DNA of 64,000 bases from Echinicola arenosa (GTDB taxonomy: Bacteria > Bacteroidota > Bacteroidia > Cytophagales > Cyclobacteriaceae). The position numbers were made by a program, and so were the translations under genes. The notes beneath the pieces are model-generated. The model worked only from the letters and a program-made list of their open reading frames with translations. It was not told the origin of the DNA and made no database searches. How positions within the stretch are numbered: position 1 is the first letter of the stretch; every line of letters starts with the position of its first letter. This document shows, one piece after another, positions 35,755 to 44,656 of the stretch. The stretch spans positions 102,997 to 166,996 of the forward strand of contig NZ_JACYTQ010000009.1 in NCBI RefSeq assembly GCF_014841125.1, written 5' to 3'.

Positions 35755-36555
35755 ATGAAAATCAGTATTGTAAAAATAGGAGGAAATGTCATTGACGATC
35801 CCCAAAAACTTGATGAGTTTTTGTACCTGTTTGCCAGATTAGAAGGAAAGAAAATATTGGTCCATGGTGGAGGAGTCATGGCCTCAAAATTTGGAGAGCG
35901 ATTGGGTATCCAGCCTAACATGGTGGACGGAAGAAGAATCACCGATGCAGAAACACTGGATGTAGTCACTATGGTCTATGGAGGCCTTATCAATAAAAAA
36001 ATCGTCGCCAAACTCCAGGCGCTTGAGCAAAATGCTTTGGGGGTTACTGGTGCAGACGGCAACTTGATCAGATCTGCCAAAAGACCGGTAAAGGATATTG
36101 ACTATGGGTTCGTAGGTGATGTCAAAGAAGTCGACACAGAGCTTTTGGACACTTTACTTGAAAAAGACATCATTCCCGTGGTCTCTGCCATTACCCATGA
36201 CAAAAAGGGAAACCTGCTAAACACCAATGCCGACACAATTGCCTCTGAAATTGCCACCTCAATGGCTGTAAAGAACACCGTGAGGCTTTATTTCTGTTTT
36301 AATAAAGCAGGTGTGCTCATTGATGAAAACAATGATGATTCTGTCGTCACCAAAATCAATGAAGACATCTATGATGAATTGAAAAAAGACAAGGTAATCC
36401 ATTCTGGAATGATTCCTAAATTGGACAATGCTTTTAGCGCTTTAGATAAAGGAGTCAGCAATGTATGGTTGGGCAAGGCAGAAAATTTGGTCCTGGCTGC
36501 AAAAGGTAAAAAATCAGGCACCAATATCGAAAAGCATCGCTACGACCTTTATTGA
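35755..36555 (+). CDS. argB: N-acetyl(succinyl)glutamate kinase
   Basis: 266 residues. It is an amino acid kinase fold with KIGGNVIDD at the N-terminus (K7, G9), VHGGGVMASKFGERLG (nucleotide/substrate Gly-loop), MVDGRRITDAETLD and LNTNADTIASEIA. The enzyme phosphorylates the gamma-carboxyl of N-acyl-glutamate. The arginine-insensitive form lacks the long N-terminal helix of feedback-inhibited hexameric kinases, and this protein also lacks it. It is fifth after argF' with a 25-base gap. Confidence 0.95.
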   Translation: MKISIVKIGGNVIDDPQKLDEFLYLFARLEGKKILVHGGGVMASKFGERLGIQPNMVDGRRITDAETLDVVTMVYGGLINKKIVAKLQALEQNALGVTGADGNLIRSAKRPVKDIDYGFVGDVKEVDTELLDTLLEKDIIPVVSAITHDKKGNLLNTNADTIASEIATSMAVKNTVRLYFCFNKAGVLIDENNDDSVVTKINEDIYDELKKDKVIHSGMIPKLDNAFSALDKGVSNVWLGKAENLVLAAKGKKSGTNIEKHRYDLY

Positions 36556-36634
36556 GTTCCGGACACCCAACGTTGGTAATCTATCCATTACTCATCCTTG
36601 ATAATTTTAACCTTTAAACAGATTCTGCTGATTC

Positions 36635-37696
36635 ATGCATAAGCTTAAAGAAGAAGCAAAAGAACTTCTCCAGCAATTGATTGAAACGCCTTCTTTGAGT
36701 CGAGAAGAGGAAAACACCGCTCAATTGCTTTCCAGTTATCTTGCCTCAAAAGGGGTAAAGGTCAATAGACAATTCAATAATATTTGGGCTGTCAATAAGC
36801 ATTTCGACCCGCAGCTACCTTCAGTATTACTTAATTCCCATCATGATACTGTAAAACCCAATAATGGTTATACCAAAGACCCATACAAAGCAATCATTGA
36901 AGATGGAAAACTATATGGCTTGGGAAGCAATGACGCTGGAGGTTGCTTGGTCAGCTTAATAGCTGCATTCATGTTTTTCTATGAAGAAAAGCTTCCCTAC
37001 AATTTGATTTTAGCTGCAACGGCAGAAGAAGAAATAAGTGGAAAAAATGGTATTGCTGCACTTTTGCCAGAATTACCTCCTGTTGATTTGGCAATTGTAG
37101 GAGAACCTACCCTCTTGGACGTCGCTGTCGCTGAGAAGGGGCTCATGGTCATTGATGCTACCGTCACTGGAAAGGCTGGGCATGCGGCAAGAAATGAGGG
37201 AATCAACGCCCTATATGAAGCATTGCCTGACTTAAACCTAATTAAAGATTACCGTTTCCAAAAAGTGTCTGATTACTTAGGAGAAAGTAAAGTTTCTGCT
37301 ACCATCATTCAATCGGGTTCACAGCACAATGTCGTACCAGACAAATGTGTTTACACCCTAGACGTGCGAGTTACGGACAGTTATACTCTTCAAGAAGCTT
37401 TGGATGAACTAAAAGGAGTGCTTAAGGCAGATTTGCAGCCTAGGTCCATGCGACTCAACTCCTCAGCTTTACCTAAAGCCCATAAAATCTGGGATGTAAT
37501 CCATAAGATGAACCTAAAATGCTATGGAAGTCCTACCCTTTCGGATCAGGCTTTGATCTCTTACCCATCCATCAAAATGGGACCAGGTGACTCGGCACGA
37601 TCTCATACACCTGACGAATTCATCCATTTGGAAGAAATCAATCAGGGAATCGACAGATATATTGCTATTTTGCACCATTATTTTGATCAAAACTAG
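36635..37696 (+). CDS. argE: M20 family N-acyl-ornithine/citrulline deacylase
   Basis: 353 residues. It is a metallopeptidase M20 fold with metal ligands in NSHHDTV (H69, D71), SNDAGG (D100) and AEEEISG, and the lid-domain motif VTGKAGHAARNEGINA. Given ArgF', the substrate is expected to be N-acyl-citrulline, released as citrulline plus acetate or succinate, rather than N-acetyl-ornithine as in E. coli. The specificity is inferred. It sits between argB and argH, 79 and 41 bases away. Confidence 0.9.
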   Translation: MHKLKEEAKELLQQLIETPSLSREEENTAQLLSSYLASKGVKVNRQFNNIWAVNKHFDPQLPSVLLNSHHDTVKPNNGYTKDPYKAIIEDGKLYGLGSNDAGGCLVSLIAAFMFFYEEKLPYNLILAATAEEEISGKNGIAALLPELPPVDLAIVGEPTLLDVAVAEKGLMVIDATVTGKAGHAARNEGINALYEALPDLNLIKDYRFQKVSDYLGESKVSATIIQSGSQHNVVPDKCVYTLDVRVTDSYTLQEALDELKGVLKADLQPRSMRLNSSALPKAHKIWDVIHKMNLKCYGSPTLSDQALISYPSIKMGPGDSARSHTPDEFIHLEEINQGIDRYIAILHHYFDQN

Positions 37697-37737
37697 AAAC
37701 TAATCCTCCCTACATTTAGGGAAAAGTAAATACGAGC

Positions 37738-39072
37738 ATGAAACTTTGGCAGAAAAACACCACCAGTACCAAGGAAGTAGAACAATTCACCATTGGACGT
37801 GACCCAGAATTCGATATAGTTTTGGCACCTTTTGACGTGTTAGGATCTTTGGCCCATGCCACCATGTTGGAAAGTATCGGACTACTGACCGAAGAAGAAT
37901 TGGCTACTTTAAAAAAAGGGCTTAGAGAAATCTATGCTGAAATAGAAGCGGGTACTTTTAAGATTGATCCGGGTGTGGAAGATGTGCATTCACAGGTAGA
38001 GTTCTTGTTGACTGAAAGGTTTGGAGATGTTGGTAAGAAATTACACAGTGGCCGATCCAGAAATGATCAAGTGGCGGTGGACCTTAAGCTATACTATAGA
38101 TCTGAGATCCAAAGTGTTTTAGAAGCCACTAAATCCCTATTTGATCTTTTGATTAAGTTGGCGGAAAAACATAAAAATGACCTGATGCCCGGCTATACCC
38201 ATACCCAGTTGGCCATGCCTTCCTCATTCGGCCTTTGGTTTGGCTCCCTTGCTGAGGCTTTGGCCGAGGATCTGGAACTATGGCAAGCCGCTTACAATTT
38301 GGCAGATAAAAACCCTTTGGGTTCTGCTGCAGGATATGGTTCCTCTTTTCCACTAAACAGAACCATGACCACTCAACTTTTGGGCTTTAAAGAAATGCAT
38401 TACAATGTCATCAATGCCCAAAACAACCGTGGAAAAACAGAAAAGGTCATCGCTTTTGCCATGGCAGGGTTAGCGGGTACGCTTAATCGTCTAGCTGCTG
38501 ATACGATTATTTTCATGAACCAACACTTTGGTTTTGTGAAATTTCCGGATAATCTCACTACGGGTTCTAGCATTATGCCCCATAAGAAAAATCCAGATGT
38601 ATTTGAACTGATCCGTGCCAAAGCCAACCAAATCCAAAGTGGACCGCAAAACCTAATGATGCAAATGACAAATACCACTACAGGGTATCACCGTGATCTG
38701 CAATTATTAAAAGAAACTACCTTTCCAGACTTCGAAAAGCTGAAGGATTGCCTACAAATTACTCAGTTTATGCTGGAGCATATTGAGATTAAATCAGGCT
38801 TGTTGGAAGATAAGTTTTACAAGCATTTGTTCAGTGTGGAAGAAGTTAATCGTTTGGTACTAGAAGGCACTCCTTTCCGTGATGCCTATAAGCAAGTGGG
38901 ATTGGCCATTGAAAATGATGATTTTGCTCCATTACATACGGTGAATCATAGCCATGAGGGAAGCATTGGACAACTCTGTTTGGAGGAAATCAAACAAAAA
39001 ATGGATACCGCTTTGGCAAAATTTGATTTTGAAAACATAGCATCCAGTTATCAAAAACTATTGGAAGAGTAA
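37738..39072 (+). CDS. argH: Argininosuccinate lyase
   Basis: 444 residues. The fumarase/aspartase superfamily signature GSSIMPHKKNPD lies near residue 280, and VHSQVEFLL, LHSGRSRNDQVA and YTHTQLAMPSSFG are present. It splits argininosuccinate into arginine and fumarate, the last step. It is the last gene of the operon, followed by a strong hairpin. It is slightly shorter than the 457-residue E. coli enzyme but complete. Confidence 0.97.
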   Translation: MKLWQKNTTSTKEVEQFTIGRDPEFDIVLAPFDVLGSLAHATMLESIGLLTEEELATLKKGLREIYAEIEAGTFKIDPGVEDVHSQVEFLLTERFGDVGKKLHSGRSRNDQVAVDLKLYYRSEIQSVLEATKSLFDLLIKLAEKHKNDLMPGYTHTQLAMPSSFGLWFGSLAEALAEDLELWQAAYNLADKNPLGSAAGYGSSFPLNRTMTTQLLGFKEMHYNVINAQNNRGKTEKVIAFAMAGLAGTLNRLAADTIIFMNQHFGFVKFPDNLTTGSSIMPHKKNPDVFELIRAKANQIQSGPQNLMMQMTNTTTGYHRDLQLLKETTFPDFEKLKDCLQITQFMLEHIEIKSGLLEDKFYKHLFSVEEVNRLVLEGTPFRDAYKQVGLAIENDDFAPLHTVNHSHEGSIGQLCLEEIKQKMDTALAKFDFENIASSYQKLLEE

Positions 39073-39110
39073 TAATAGACTTTAGATTTAAGATACTAGA
39101 AAGTAGTAAA

Positions 39111-39157
39111 AATGACGCATTACTTTAGCCCCTCAAAGGCTGGTGTAATGCGTCATT
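39111..39157 (+). terminator. Terminator of the arginine operon
   Basis: A perfect 13-bp stem (39111-39123 with 39145-39157) encloses a loop that can form a second small hairpin. It lies 38 bases after argH. The following sequence is T-rich but has no long T run. Confidence 0.7.
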
Positions 39158-39243
39158 TGTCTTCATAATGGATACTAAATCCTCTTTTCCCATTGTCTTA
39201 TTTCGTATAAATTCGTTATTTTGAATTCATAAATTTTTGAGCG

Positions 39244-39594
39244 GTGCCGTACAAAGAGAGAGAAATAGAAAAAAAATATTATTCCATTGGAGAAGTGGCT
39301 GATAAATTCAAGGTAGCTACTTCCTTAATCCGCTATTGGGAGGGTGAATTTGACATCATCAAGCCCAAAAAAGACAAAAAAGGCAACCGCAGGTTTACCA
39401 AGGAAGACATCGAGAAAATCGGTCTGATTTTTCACTTGGTAAAAGAAAAAGGCTATACCTTGCAAGGAGCTCAGGAAATCATCAAAAAAGACCATTATGA
39501 GATTTCCGACAAAGCCAGCATGGTCAACCGCCTGAACCAGATCAAGGACTTTTTAATCGAAATAAGAAACAATCTCAATGTCAAAAACGAATGA
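39244..39594 (+). CDS. MerR family transcriptional regulator
   Basis: 116 residues starting at GTG; the residues PYKEREIEKKYYSIGEVADK match the usual N-terminus of this Bacteroidota subfamily, which supports this start. The winged HTH includes SIGEVADKFKVATSLIRYWE and NRRFTKEDIEKI. A short coiled coil follows (residues 85-113), with no ligand-binding cysteines. The downstream dprA start lies 17 bases inside its 3' end, so the two are cotranscribed. Its targets are unknown. Confidence 0.93.
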   Translation: MPYKEREIEKKYYSIGEVADKFKVATSLIRYWEGEFDIIKPKKDKKGNRRFTKEDIEKIGLIFHLVKEKGYTLQGAQEIIKKDHYEISDKASMVNRLNQIKDFLIEIRNNLNVKNE

Positions 39595-40699
39595 TGAGCA
39601 ACTACTATATGCCATTGCCCTAAGTCTAATTCCAAATCTAGGCCCCTTTATTTACAAAAACATTATCAGTTATTGTGGTTCTGCCTTGCAGTTTTTTAAC
39701 ATGCCTAATGGCAAAGCAAGCAAAATCCCCGGTATTGGCCCAAAGCTATTGTCTGTTCGAAAAGAAAAAGATCAGTTTCTCAAAGAAGCTGAAAAAATAC
39801 TGGAAGATTGTCTGAAAAATGACCTCAAAATCCTGACCTATCAAGACACCACTTACCCTAAAAGATTAAAGTCATTTATCGATGCCCCTGTCCTACTTTT
39901 CTCTAAAGGGAATGTAAACCTTAATTCTACAAGAACTATCGGCATCGTAGGCACACGTAATGCTTCCGAATATGGCAAGACCACCACTAGAAAAATCGTA
40001 GAGGGTATTGCCCCTTTTTCACCGACCATCATTAGTGGATTGGCCTATGGCATTGATATCACTGCACATCGGGCCGCTTTGGAATTTGATTTGCCGACCA
40101 TTGCGATATTGGGCAATTCTTTGGAAAAAATCTATCCAGCAGCTCACAAAAGCACAGCGAGCAGTATGTATCCAAATGGAGGACTGGTTTCAGAATATAA
40201 AGTGGGCACAGCTCTCAATCCAAATAATTTCCCCGCCAGAAATCGCATCATCGCTGGACTCTCCGATGCATTGGTTGTGGTCGAAGCAGCAAAAAAAGGC
40301 GGTGCTTTGATCACGGCAGAAATTGCTTTTAGCTATAATAAAGAAGTCTTTGCAGTGCCCGGGAACCTCCAAAACACTTATAGCGAAGGCTGTAATAATT
40401 TGATACGCTATATGAAAGCCAGCATCTACACCGGGCCAAAAGACATTCAGGAATCCTTGTCTTGGGAAACAGGGAATGGAGCGGAAAGCACTGTTAAAAA
40501 AAATAAAATTGACCTCAGTCAATTCACTAAAAATGAACAAACTGTTCTAAAACTGCTCTCGGACAATCAGGAATTAGAAATTGACCGACTCAGTTGGCAA
40601 AGTCAAATCCCTATTCCCCAATTGGCTTCCCTCCTACTTAATCTGGAATTCCAAGGGCTGATCAAGTCCTTGCCTGGCAAGAAGTATGTGATGGGATAA
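39578..40699 (+). CDS. dprA: DNA processing protein DprA
   Basis: 373 residues. An N-terminal helix-hairpin-helix-like region (IPGIGPKLLSVRKEKDQ) precedes the extended Rossmann domain with GIVGTRNASEYG, ISGLAYGIDITAHRAAL, ILGNSLEKIYPAAH, and NRIIAGLSDALVVVEAAKKG with GALITAEIA. A C-terminal winged helix (about 305-373) follows. DprA loads RecA on incoming single-stranded DNA in natural transformation and recombination. It overlaps the MerR gene by 17 bases. Confidence 0.97.
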   Translation: MSKTNDEQLLYAIALSLIPNLGPFIYKNIISYCGSALQFFNMPNGKASKIPGIGPKLLSVRKEKDQFLKEAEKILEDCLKNDLKILTYQDTTYPKRLKSFIDAPVLLFSKGNVNLNSTRTIGIVGTRNASEYGKTTTRKIVEGIAPFSPTIISGLAYGIDITAHRAALEFDLPTIAILGNSLEKIYPAAHKSTASSMYPNGGLVSEYKVGTALNPNNFPARNRIIAGLSDALVVVEAAKKGGALITAEIAFSYNKEVFAVPGNLQNTYSEGCNNLIRYMKASIYTGPKDIQESLSWETGNGAESTVKKNKIDLSQFTKNEQTVLKLLSDNQELEIDRLSWQSQIPIPQLASLLLNLEFQGLIKSLPGKKYVMG

Positions 40700-40745
40700 A
40701 AGAAAAATTAATCTCACTTAGATATTGGGATGTCGAAGTTCTAAG

Positions 40746-40776
40746 CTCCTATCACTCGAAGTGATGAGAATTTTTA
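40746..40776 (+). terminator. Probable terminator after dprA
   Basis: An imperfect hairpin built on ATCACT-CGA-AGTGAT (40751-40765), with GAG/CTC outer pairs and bulges, is followed by TTTTT at 40771-40775. It lies about 47 bases after dprA. Confidence 0.45.
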
Positions 40777-40843
40777 ATATATTAGTTTTTATTTACAAAA
40801 TTTTTAAATAAAGGTTCATTTTAAAGCTTTAACACTCCTGAAT

Positions 40844-40936
40844 ATGCTACTAATATTTTTTGGATTATTATTGATTTTAATGTTTTACTGGGTCGTAAAA
40901 GGGTATAATTCTGAAACTAAAAACAAGAAAGAATAA
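40844..40936 (+). CDS. 30-residue hydrophobic peptide
   Basis: A short ATG frame encodes one membrane helix (LLIFFGLLLILMFYWVV) followed by a polar, lysine-rich tail (KGYNSETKNKKE). It may be a small membrane protein or a chance frame; nothing else supports it. It lies directly upstream of, and overlaps in another frame, the interrupted gene at 40921-41229. Confidence 0.35.
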   Translation: MLLIFFGLLLILMFYWVVKGYNSETKNKKE

Positions 40937-41229
40937 CCATAGAAAGAACAGCTAAACAATTACTTATTGTAGTAAATAATTTAATTGAAATTTACATTCA
41001 AAAAAATAATGGCCATAATCATACTATGATGGAGGGCTTTACATTTGGTCAATACCTAGAGGCATTAAAACGGGATTACCAATCATCCAATTCTGATGAA
41101 GTTTGAGAAAACATATTAGCTACTTGTACAGATAAAGCAGTTATTGAGGTTTACTTGGATGAAATAAACCGTCAATATAGTGGACTTGATCCAGTCCATA
41201 AAAAAATGAAAGAAATTGTTTCAAGATAA
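40921..41229 (+). pseudogene. Interrupted small gene, one in-frame TGA
   Basis: One frame stays open from 40921 to the TAA at 41227-41229 except for a single TGA at 41104-41106. The encoded residues look protein-like on both sides: TAKQLLIVVNNLIEIYIQKN, then EGFTFGQYLEALKRDYQ before the stop, and CTDKAVIEVYLDEINRQY after it. The first part could also stop naturally at the TGA, starting from the ATG at 41026 or 41029 in that frame. I recognise no family. No neighbouring gene explains its role. Confidence 0.45.
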
Positions 41230-41358
41230 AAACCAAGGATAACATCAGGACTTATCTAATTTCAACCTTTTTGTTTATTTCAAAATAGCCATTACTTATG
41301 GATTTTTTGCATTGAAAAGGACTAAACCTATACCTCTCCCCGTGTTTTGCTGTCAAAC

Positions 41359-42204
41359 TTAACCAAAAACAAACTTGGCCAATTTCATGGCCTCACCAAA
41401 TTCTTCCATATTCAAATTCAGATGATGACCTTCCTTTTCCAAAACTTCAATCATCACTTCAGTGGCCACATTGCCCACCAGTTCATCTTTGGCCATAGGA
41501 CAACCACCAAATCCTTTGATGGCACCATCAAATCGCCTGCACCCTCCCTTCAAGCCTGCGTGGATTTTCTCAGCAATGCCTTCAGGTCTACTGTGAAAAT
41601 GTGCTCCAAACTCTATTTCAGGATAAGCTTGAATGTTTGTTTCAAATAGCTTCTCAATCAATTTGGGCTCCGCTACGCCAATAGTGTCTGACAAAGCGAT
41701 AATTTTAATTCCCAAAGCATCCAGCTTCTCTACAAACTCAGCTACAATATCCACTGAGAAAGCTTCCCCATAAGGATTACCAAAGGCCATACTCAAATAG
41801 GTAACTACAGTTTTACCCTTTATTTCACAAAGGTTCTGAATATCCTCGACCACCTCCAATGCCTCAGCAATACTTTTATTGGTATTTCTTTGCTGGAAAG
41901 TTTCTGAAATGGACAAAGGAAAACCCAAATAATCAATCTCCTCAAAATGTAAAGCATCCTCAGCACCTCTCTTATTAGCCACTATTGCCAATAATTTCGA
42001 CTTGGAATGGAACAAATCCAATAACTCCAGTAATTCTGCTGTATCACGCATTTGGGGCATCGCTTTGGGATTTACAAAACTCCCAAAATCGACTGTATCA
42101 AATCCTACCTCTAAAAGTTGGTTGATATAGGCCGCTTTGATCGCCGTATCAATAAATTCTTCTCGCCCCTGCATGGCATCTCTGGGACACTCTATGATCT
42201 TCAT
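41359..42204 (-). CDS. Hydroxymethylglutaryl-CoA lyase
   Basis: 281 residues. HMGL-like TIM barrel beginning KIIECPRDAMQG, with the metal site HFHSRPEG (H-x-H) and the catalytic cysteine loop GFGGCPMAKDELVGN. These are the hallmarks of HMG-CoA lyase, which cleaves HMG-CoA to acetoacetate and acetyl-CoA in leucine degradation. It is a little shorter than most bacterial forms (about 290-310). There is no operon; decayed sequence lies on both sides. Confidence 0.9.
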   Translation of the reverse strand: MKIIECPRDAMQGREEFIDTAIKAAYINQLLEVGFDTVDFGSFVNPKAMPQMRDTAELLELLDLFHSKSKLLAIVANKRGAEDALHFEEIDYLGFPLSISETFQQRNTNKSIAEALEVVEDIQNLCEIKGKTVVTYLSMAFGNPYGEAFSVDIVAEFVEKLDALGIKIIALSDTIGVAEPKLIEKLFETNIQAYPEIEFGAHFHSRPEGIAEKIHAGLKGGCRRFDGAIKGFGGCPMAKDELVGNVATEVMIEVLEKEGHHLNLNMEEFGEAMKLAKFVFG

Positions 42205-42504
42205 AAGGATGTACTTCGAATTCTAAATGATCGAAGTTAAAGAAATTAATTGGGAATTGGTGCTTTTTGGACTTCAAGTGGAACATGACTCCTTTCTCTA
42301 AATTCTCTCACTAAAAAAGATAATGCCCTTTTGTCTTTGGTAATCAACTTCTTTCAAAAACACAGAAATATTGCTAAAATGATCAATAGCCAAACCAGCA
42401 TAAGTCACCAAACACAATTTTTCACCATTAGAGTGGCTGGAAAACATAGCCCGTCTCGATGAGTTTACACCTGAAGGCATGAATGACATCCATGGTTCTT
42501 GGTT
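42205..42504. other. Decayed interval upstream of the rhamnosidase remnant
   Basis: No intact gene. A minus-strand frame of 84 residues (42298-42552) covers it but overlaps the rhamnosidase remnant on the other strand and looks like chance. On the + strand, short pieces such as EWLENIARLDEFTPEGMND suggest further fragments of lost genes, but I cannot assign them. Confidence 0.3.
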
Positions 42505-42770
42505 ATTACAGCTACCCAAGCTACCGCCGTAGCCTTTGCCATGGCTGGTCATTAGGGGTCACCGCTTGGCTCACCAATAATGTCCTTGGTATTAAAGTTA
42601 TGGAAGTAGGTTGCAAAACGCTCAAAACAAAACCTCAACTGGATAATCTGGATTGAGTAGAGGCCACCTTTCCAACTCCTTTGGGAGTGGTCAAGGTCAA
42701 GCATTTCAAATTGGCGAATGGCGAAATCCAATCCATTATTGACACTCCAGAAGGTATCAAGATCATTTGA
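42505..42770 (+). pseudogene. C-terminal remnant of a GH78 alpha-L-rhamnosidase
   Basis: Two frames joined near 42549-42555 read ...TATQATAVAFAMAGH and then LGVTAWLTNNVLGIKVMEVG, followed by CKTLKTKPQLDNLD, a TGA (42654-42656) where Trp is expected, VEATFPTPLGVVKVKHFKL and IIDTPEGIKII before the final stop. This matches the conserved C-terminal beta domain of GH78 rhamnosidases (Bac_rhamnosid_C). A frameshift, an internal stop and loss of the whole catalytic domain show it is dead. It points to a former sugar-utilisation gene at this spot, perhaps removed by a deletion. Confidence 0.65.
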
Positions 42771-43039
42771 TCACTACTCTACTCATTTGATTAACATCAA
42801 TTTTAAAATACCTCAAAAAAATGTGTCTTTTTAACTGAGTAATTGATATTTTTAAAACCGACTTTTATTAAAAAACCTGAGGTGAGGCCAAAAATTTTAT
42901 GTTCATCCTAAATCCAATCAACAAGATGCATTAGAGTGAGTCCATCAATGGGATATTGTGAAAAGATATATTTTCGAATATAATTGAGCTAAAAACAACC
43001 ATGATTACTTTCAAAAAGTTGGATCATACAAAAGGCCAT

Positions 43040-43522
43040 ATGAAAAGTAAAATGCTCTTCCTATTACCAATATTATTTTGGATATCTTATGGGGTTGCAC
43101 TAGCTCAATCAGGTATTCTATCGACTGGAGGCGAAACCTCAAGCAACTCAGGAACTGTCAGTTATTCTATCGGACAAACGGTCTACAACAATTATTACAA
43201 CGAAAACTTGTCCTTAATAGAAGGCATCCAGCAACCTTACCAAATCTCTATTATTCTAAAATCTGAGGAACCAAATGAGAATATTAAATTAAATGCATAT
43301 CCTAATCCATCAACCGATCACATTACCCTAAAAGTCACTGGTCACGAACTGAGAAGTTTGGCTTATCTGTTTTATAACTCATTGGGACAAGCACTAGCCA
43401 CAGATTTAATATCAGAAGAAGAGACTATCATATACACAAAGGATTTATCACCAGCTTCCTATTTTTTAGTTGTAACAGATAAGAAATCAATCATAAAAAC
43501 ATTTAAAATCCTAAAAAAGTAA
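43040..43522 (+). CDS. Secreted protein with type IX secretion C-terminal sorting domain
   Basis: 160 residues from the ATG at 43040; the longer frame adds 13 polar residues that would mask the signal peptide (KSKMLFLLPILFWISYGVALAQ). A short middle region (GGETSSNSGTVSYSIGQTVY) precedes the type A sorting domain (about 85-160): LNAYPNPSTDHITLKV, LYFYNS-like LFYNSLGQAL, and a Lys-rich end (IIKTFKILKK). The CTD directs export through T9SS and anchoring on the surface. The core is too short for an enzyme. The next gene starts seven bases on; both probably form a secreted pair. Confidence 0.85.
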   Translation: MKSKMLFLLPILFWISYGVALAQSGILSTGGETSSNSGTVSYSIGQTVYNNYYNENLSLIEGIQQPYQISIILKSEEPNENIKLNAYPNPSTDHITLKVTGHELRSLAYLFYNSLGQALATDLISEEETIIYTKDLSPASYFLVVTDKKSIIKTFKILKK

Positions 43523-43529
43523 CTTGGAT

Positions 43530-44453
43530 ATGAAAAACATTTATGTATTGCTTGTGCTTTTATCCATTTCATTAAATGTCCTGGCACAAGCTCCTCAAAA
43601 AATGAGCTATCAAGCAGTTATAAGAGACACTAACCATGAATTGGTGAGAGACGCTACGATCGGACTTCAAATAAGTATCCTTAAAGGATCTGCATCCGGT
43701 TCAATCATTTACAGTGAAACCTACACATCCAATACAAATACAAATGGGCTGGTAAGTTTAGAAGTTGGGACTGGTGAAGTGAAACAAGGTATTTTTTCTG
43801 AAATAGATTGGGGCAATGGATCTTATTTTATCAAAACTGAAACTGATCCTTCAGGAGGTACCGATTATTCCATTTCTGGGACAAGTCAATTGTTAAGCGT
43901 TCCTTTTGCCCTTTATGCCGAAAATGCAGGTGGATTGGGCTGGAAAGTAAAAGGAGACACTGTTTACACAGACCTAAGTGTTTTGATTGGAACTAGTAAC
44001 ATTGACGATATAACCCCTTTTCACGCTAAAATCCCTCCTGGGCTTTCGACTGGAGTGGCTATTGAAGGCTCTTCTATAGATAAAGGAAACCCAAGCATTC
44101 GATTTTATGACGAAGAAAAAAGAGCTTCAGCTATCGGTGTTTCCCTAGGTGGAAATGGCTACTTTTCTAGAAATGCAAAACTAGGTGATTTTGTTATCAG
44201 GTCAGAAGGTAATAACATCATCTTTGCCACTAACCCAACAAATGACTTTGAATCAATACTGATTATTTCGGAGGATGAAAATGTAGGTATAGGTACCACA
44301 ACTCCCAAAAGAAAACTTCACGTAAAAGATGTATTAAGACTAGAACCAAGAAACAATGCTCCTGAAAATCCAGAAAAAGGAGACATGTACATGGACAATA
44401 TCTCAAACAAACTAATGGTTTACGATGGTACGCAATGGCAATCCTGCTGGTAA
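43530..44453 (+). CDS. Secreted protein of unknown function, Bacteroidota-specific repeat-containing family
   Basis: 307 residues from the ATG at 43530; the longer frame starts with TTG. The signal peptide is KNIYVLLVLLSISLNVLAQ. The N-terminal domain (MSYQAVIRDTNHELVRDATI, then YFIKTETDPSGGTDYSISG and SQLLSVPFALYAENAGG) is very common in Bacteroidota surface proteins. The C-terminal half has GIGTTTPKRKLHVKDVLRLE and MYMDNISNKLMVYDGTQWQS, resembling tail-fibre/adhesin-like beta regions. There is no T9SS domain of its own. It follows the T9SS-sorted gene and may be exported with it. Function unknown. Confidence 0.8.
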   Translation: MKNIYVLLVLLSISLNVLAQAPQKMSYQAVIRDTNHELVRDATIGLQISILKGSASGSIIYSETYTSNTNTNGLVSLEVGTGEVKQGIFSEIDWGNGSYFIKTETDPSGGTDYSISGTSQLLSVPFALYAENAGGLGWKVKGDTVYTDLSVLIGTSNIDDITPFHAKIPPGLSTGVAIEGSSIDKGNPSIRFYDEEKRASAIGVSLGGNGYFSRNAKLGDFVIRSEGNNIIFATNPTNDFESILIISEDENVGIGTTTPKRKLHVKDVLRLEPRNNAPENPEKGDMYMDNISNKLMVYDGTQWQSCW

Positions 44454-44656
44454 GTACGATATGCCAAAGGTTAGTTTAAAACTTGATATAACATATACTG
44501 TCATAAGCTAAAAGGTGAGCGTAGTAATTGAATGGGGTTAACCATTTTCATCAATACTAAAATTTAGCACTCTCCTGTTCTCCTATCCTTATTATAAGTC
44601 CACATTAATTTTTAATTTGCAAATCGTTTTGACATAGGGTTAACCAAAAAATCAGC

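Noticed and set aside
42298..42552. 84-codon minus-strand frame upstream of the rhamnosidase remnant
   Set aside because: It overlaps the + strand remnant and has no recognisable domain; the region is decayed.
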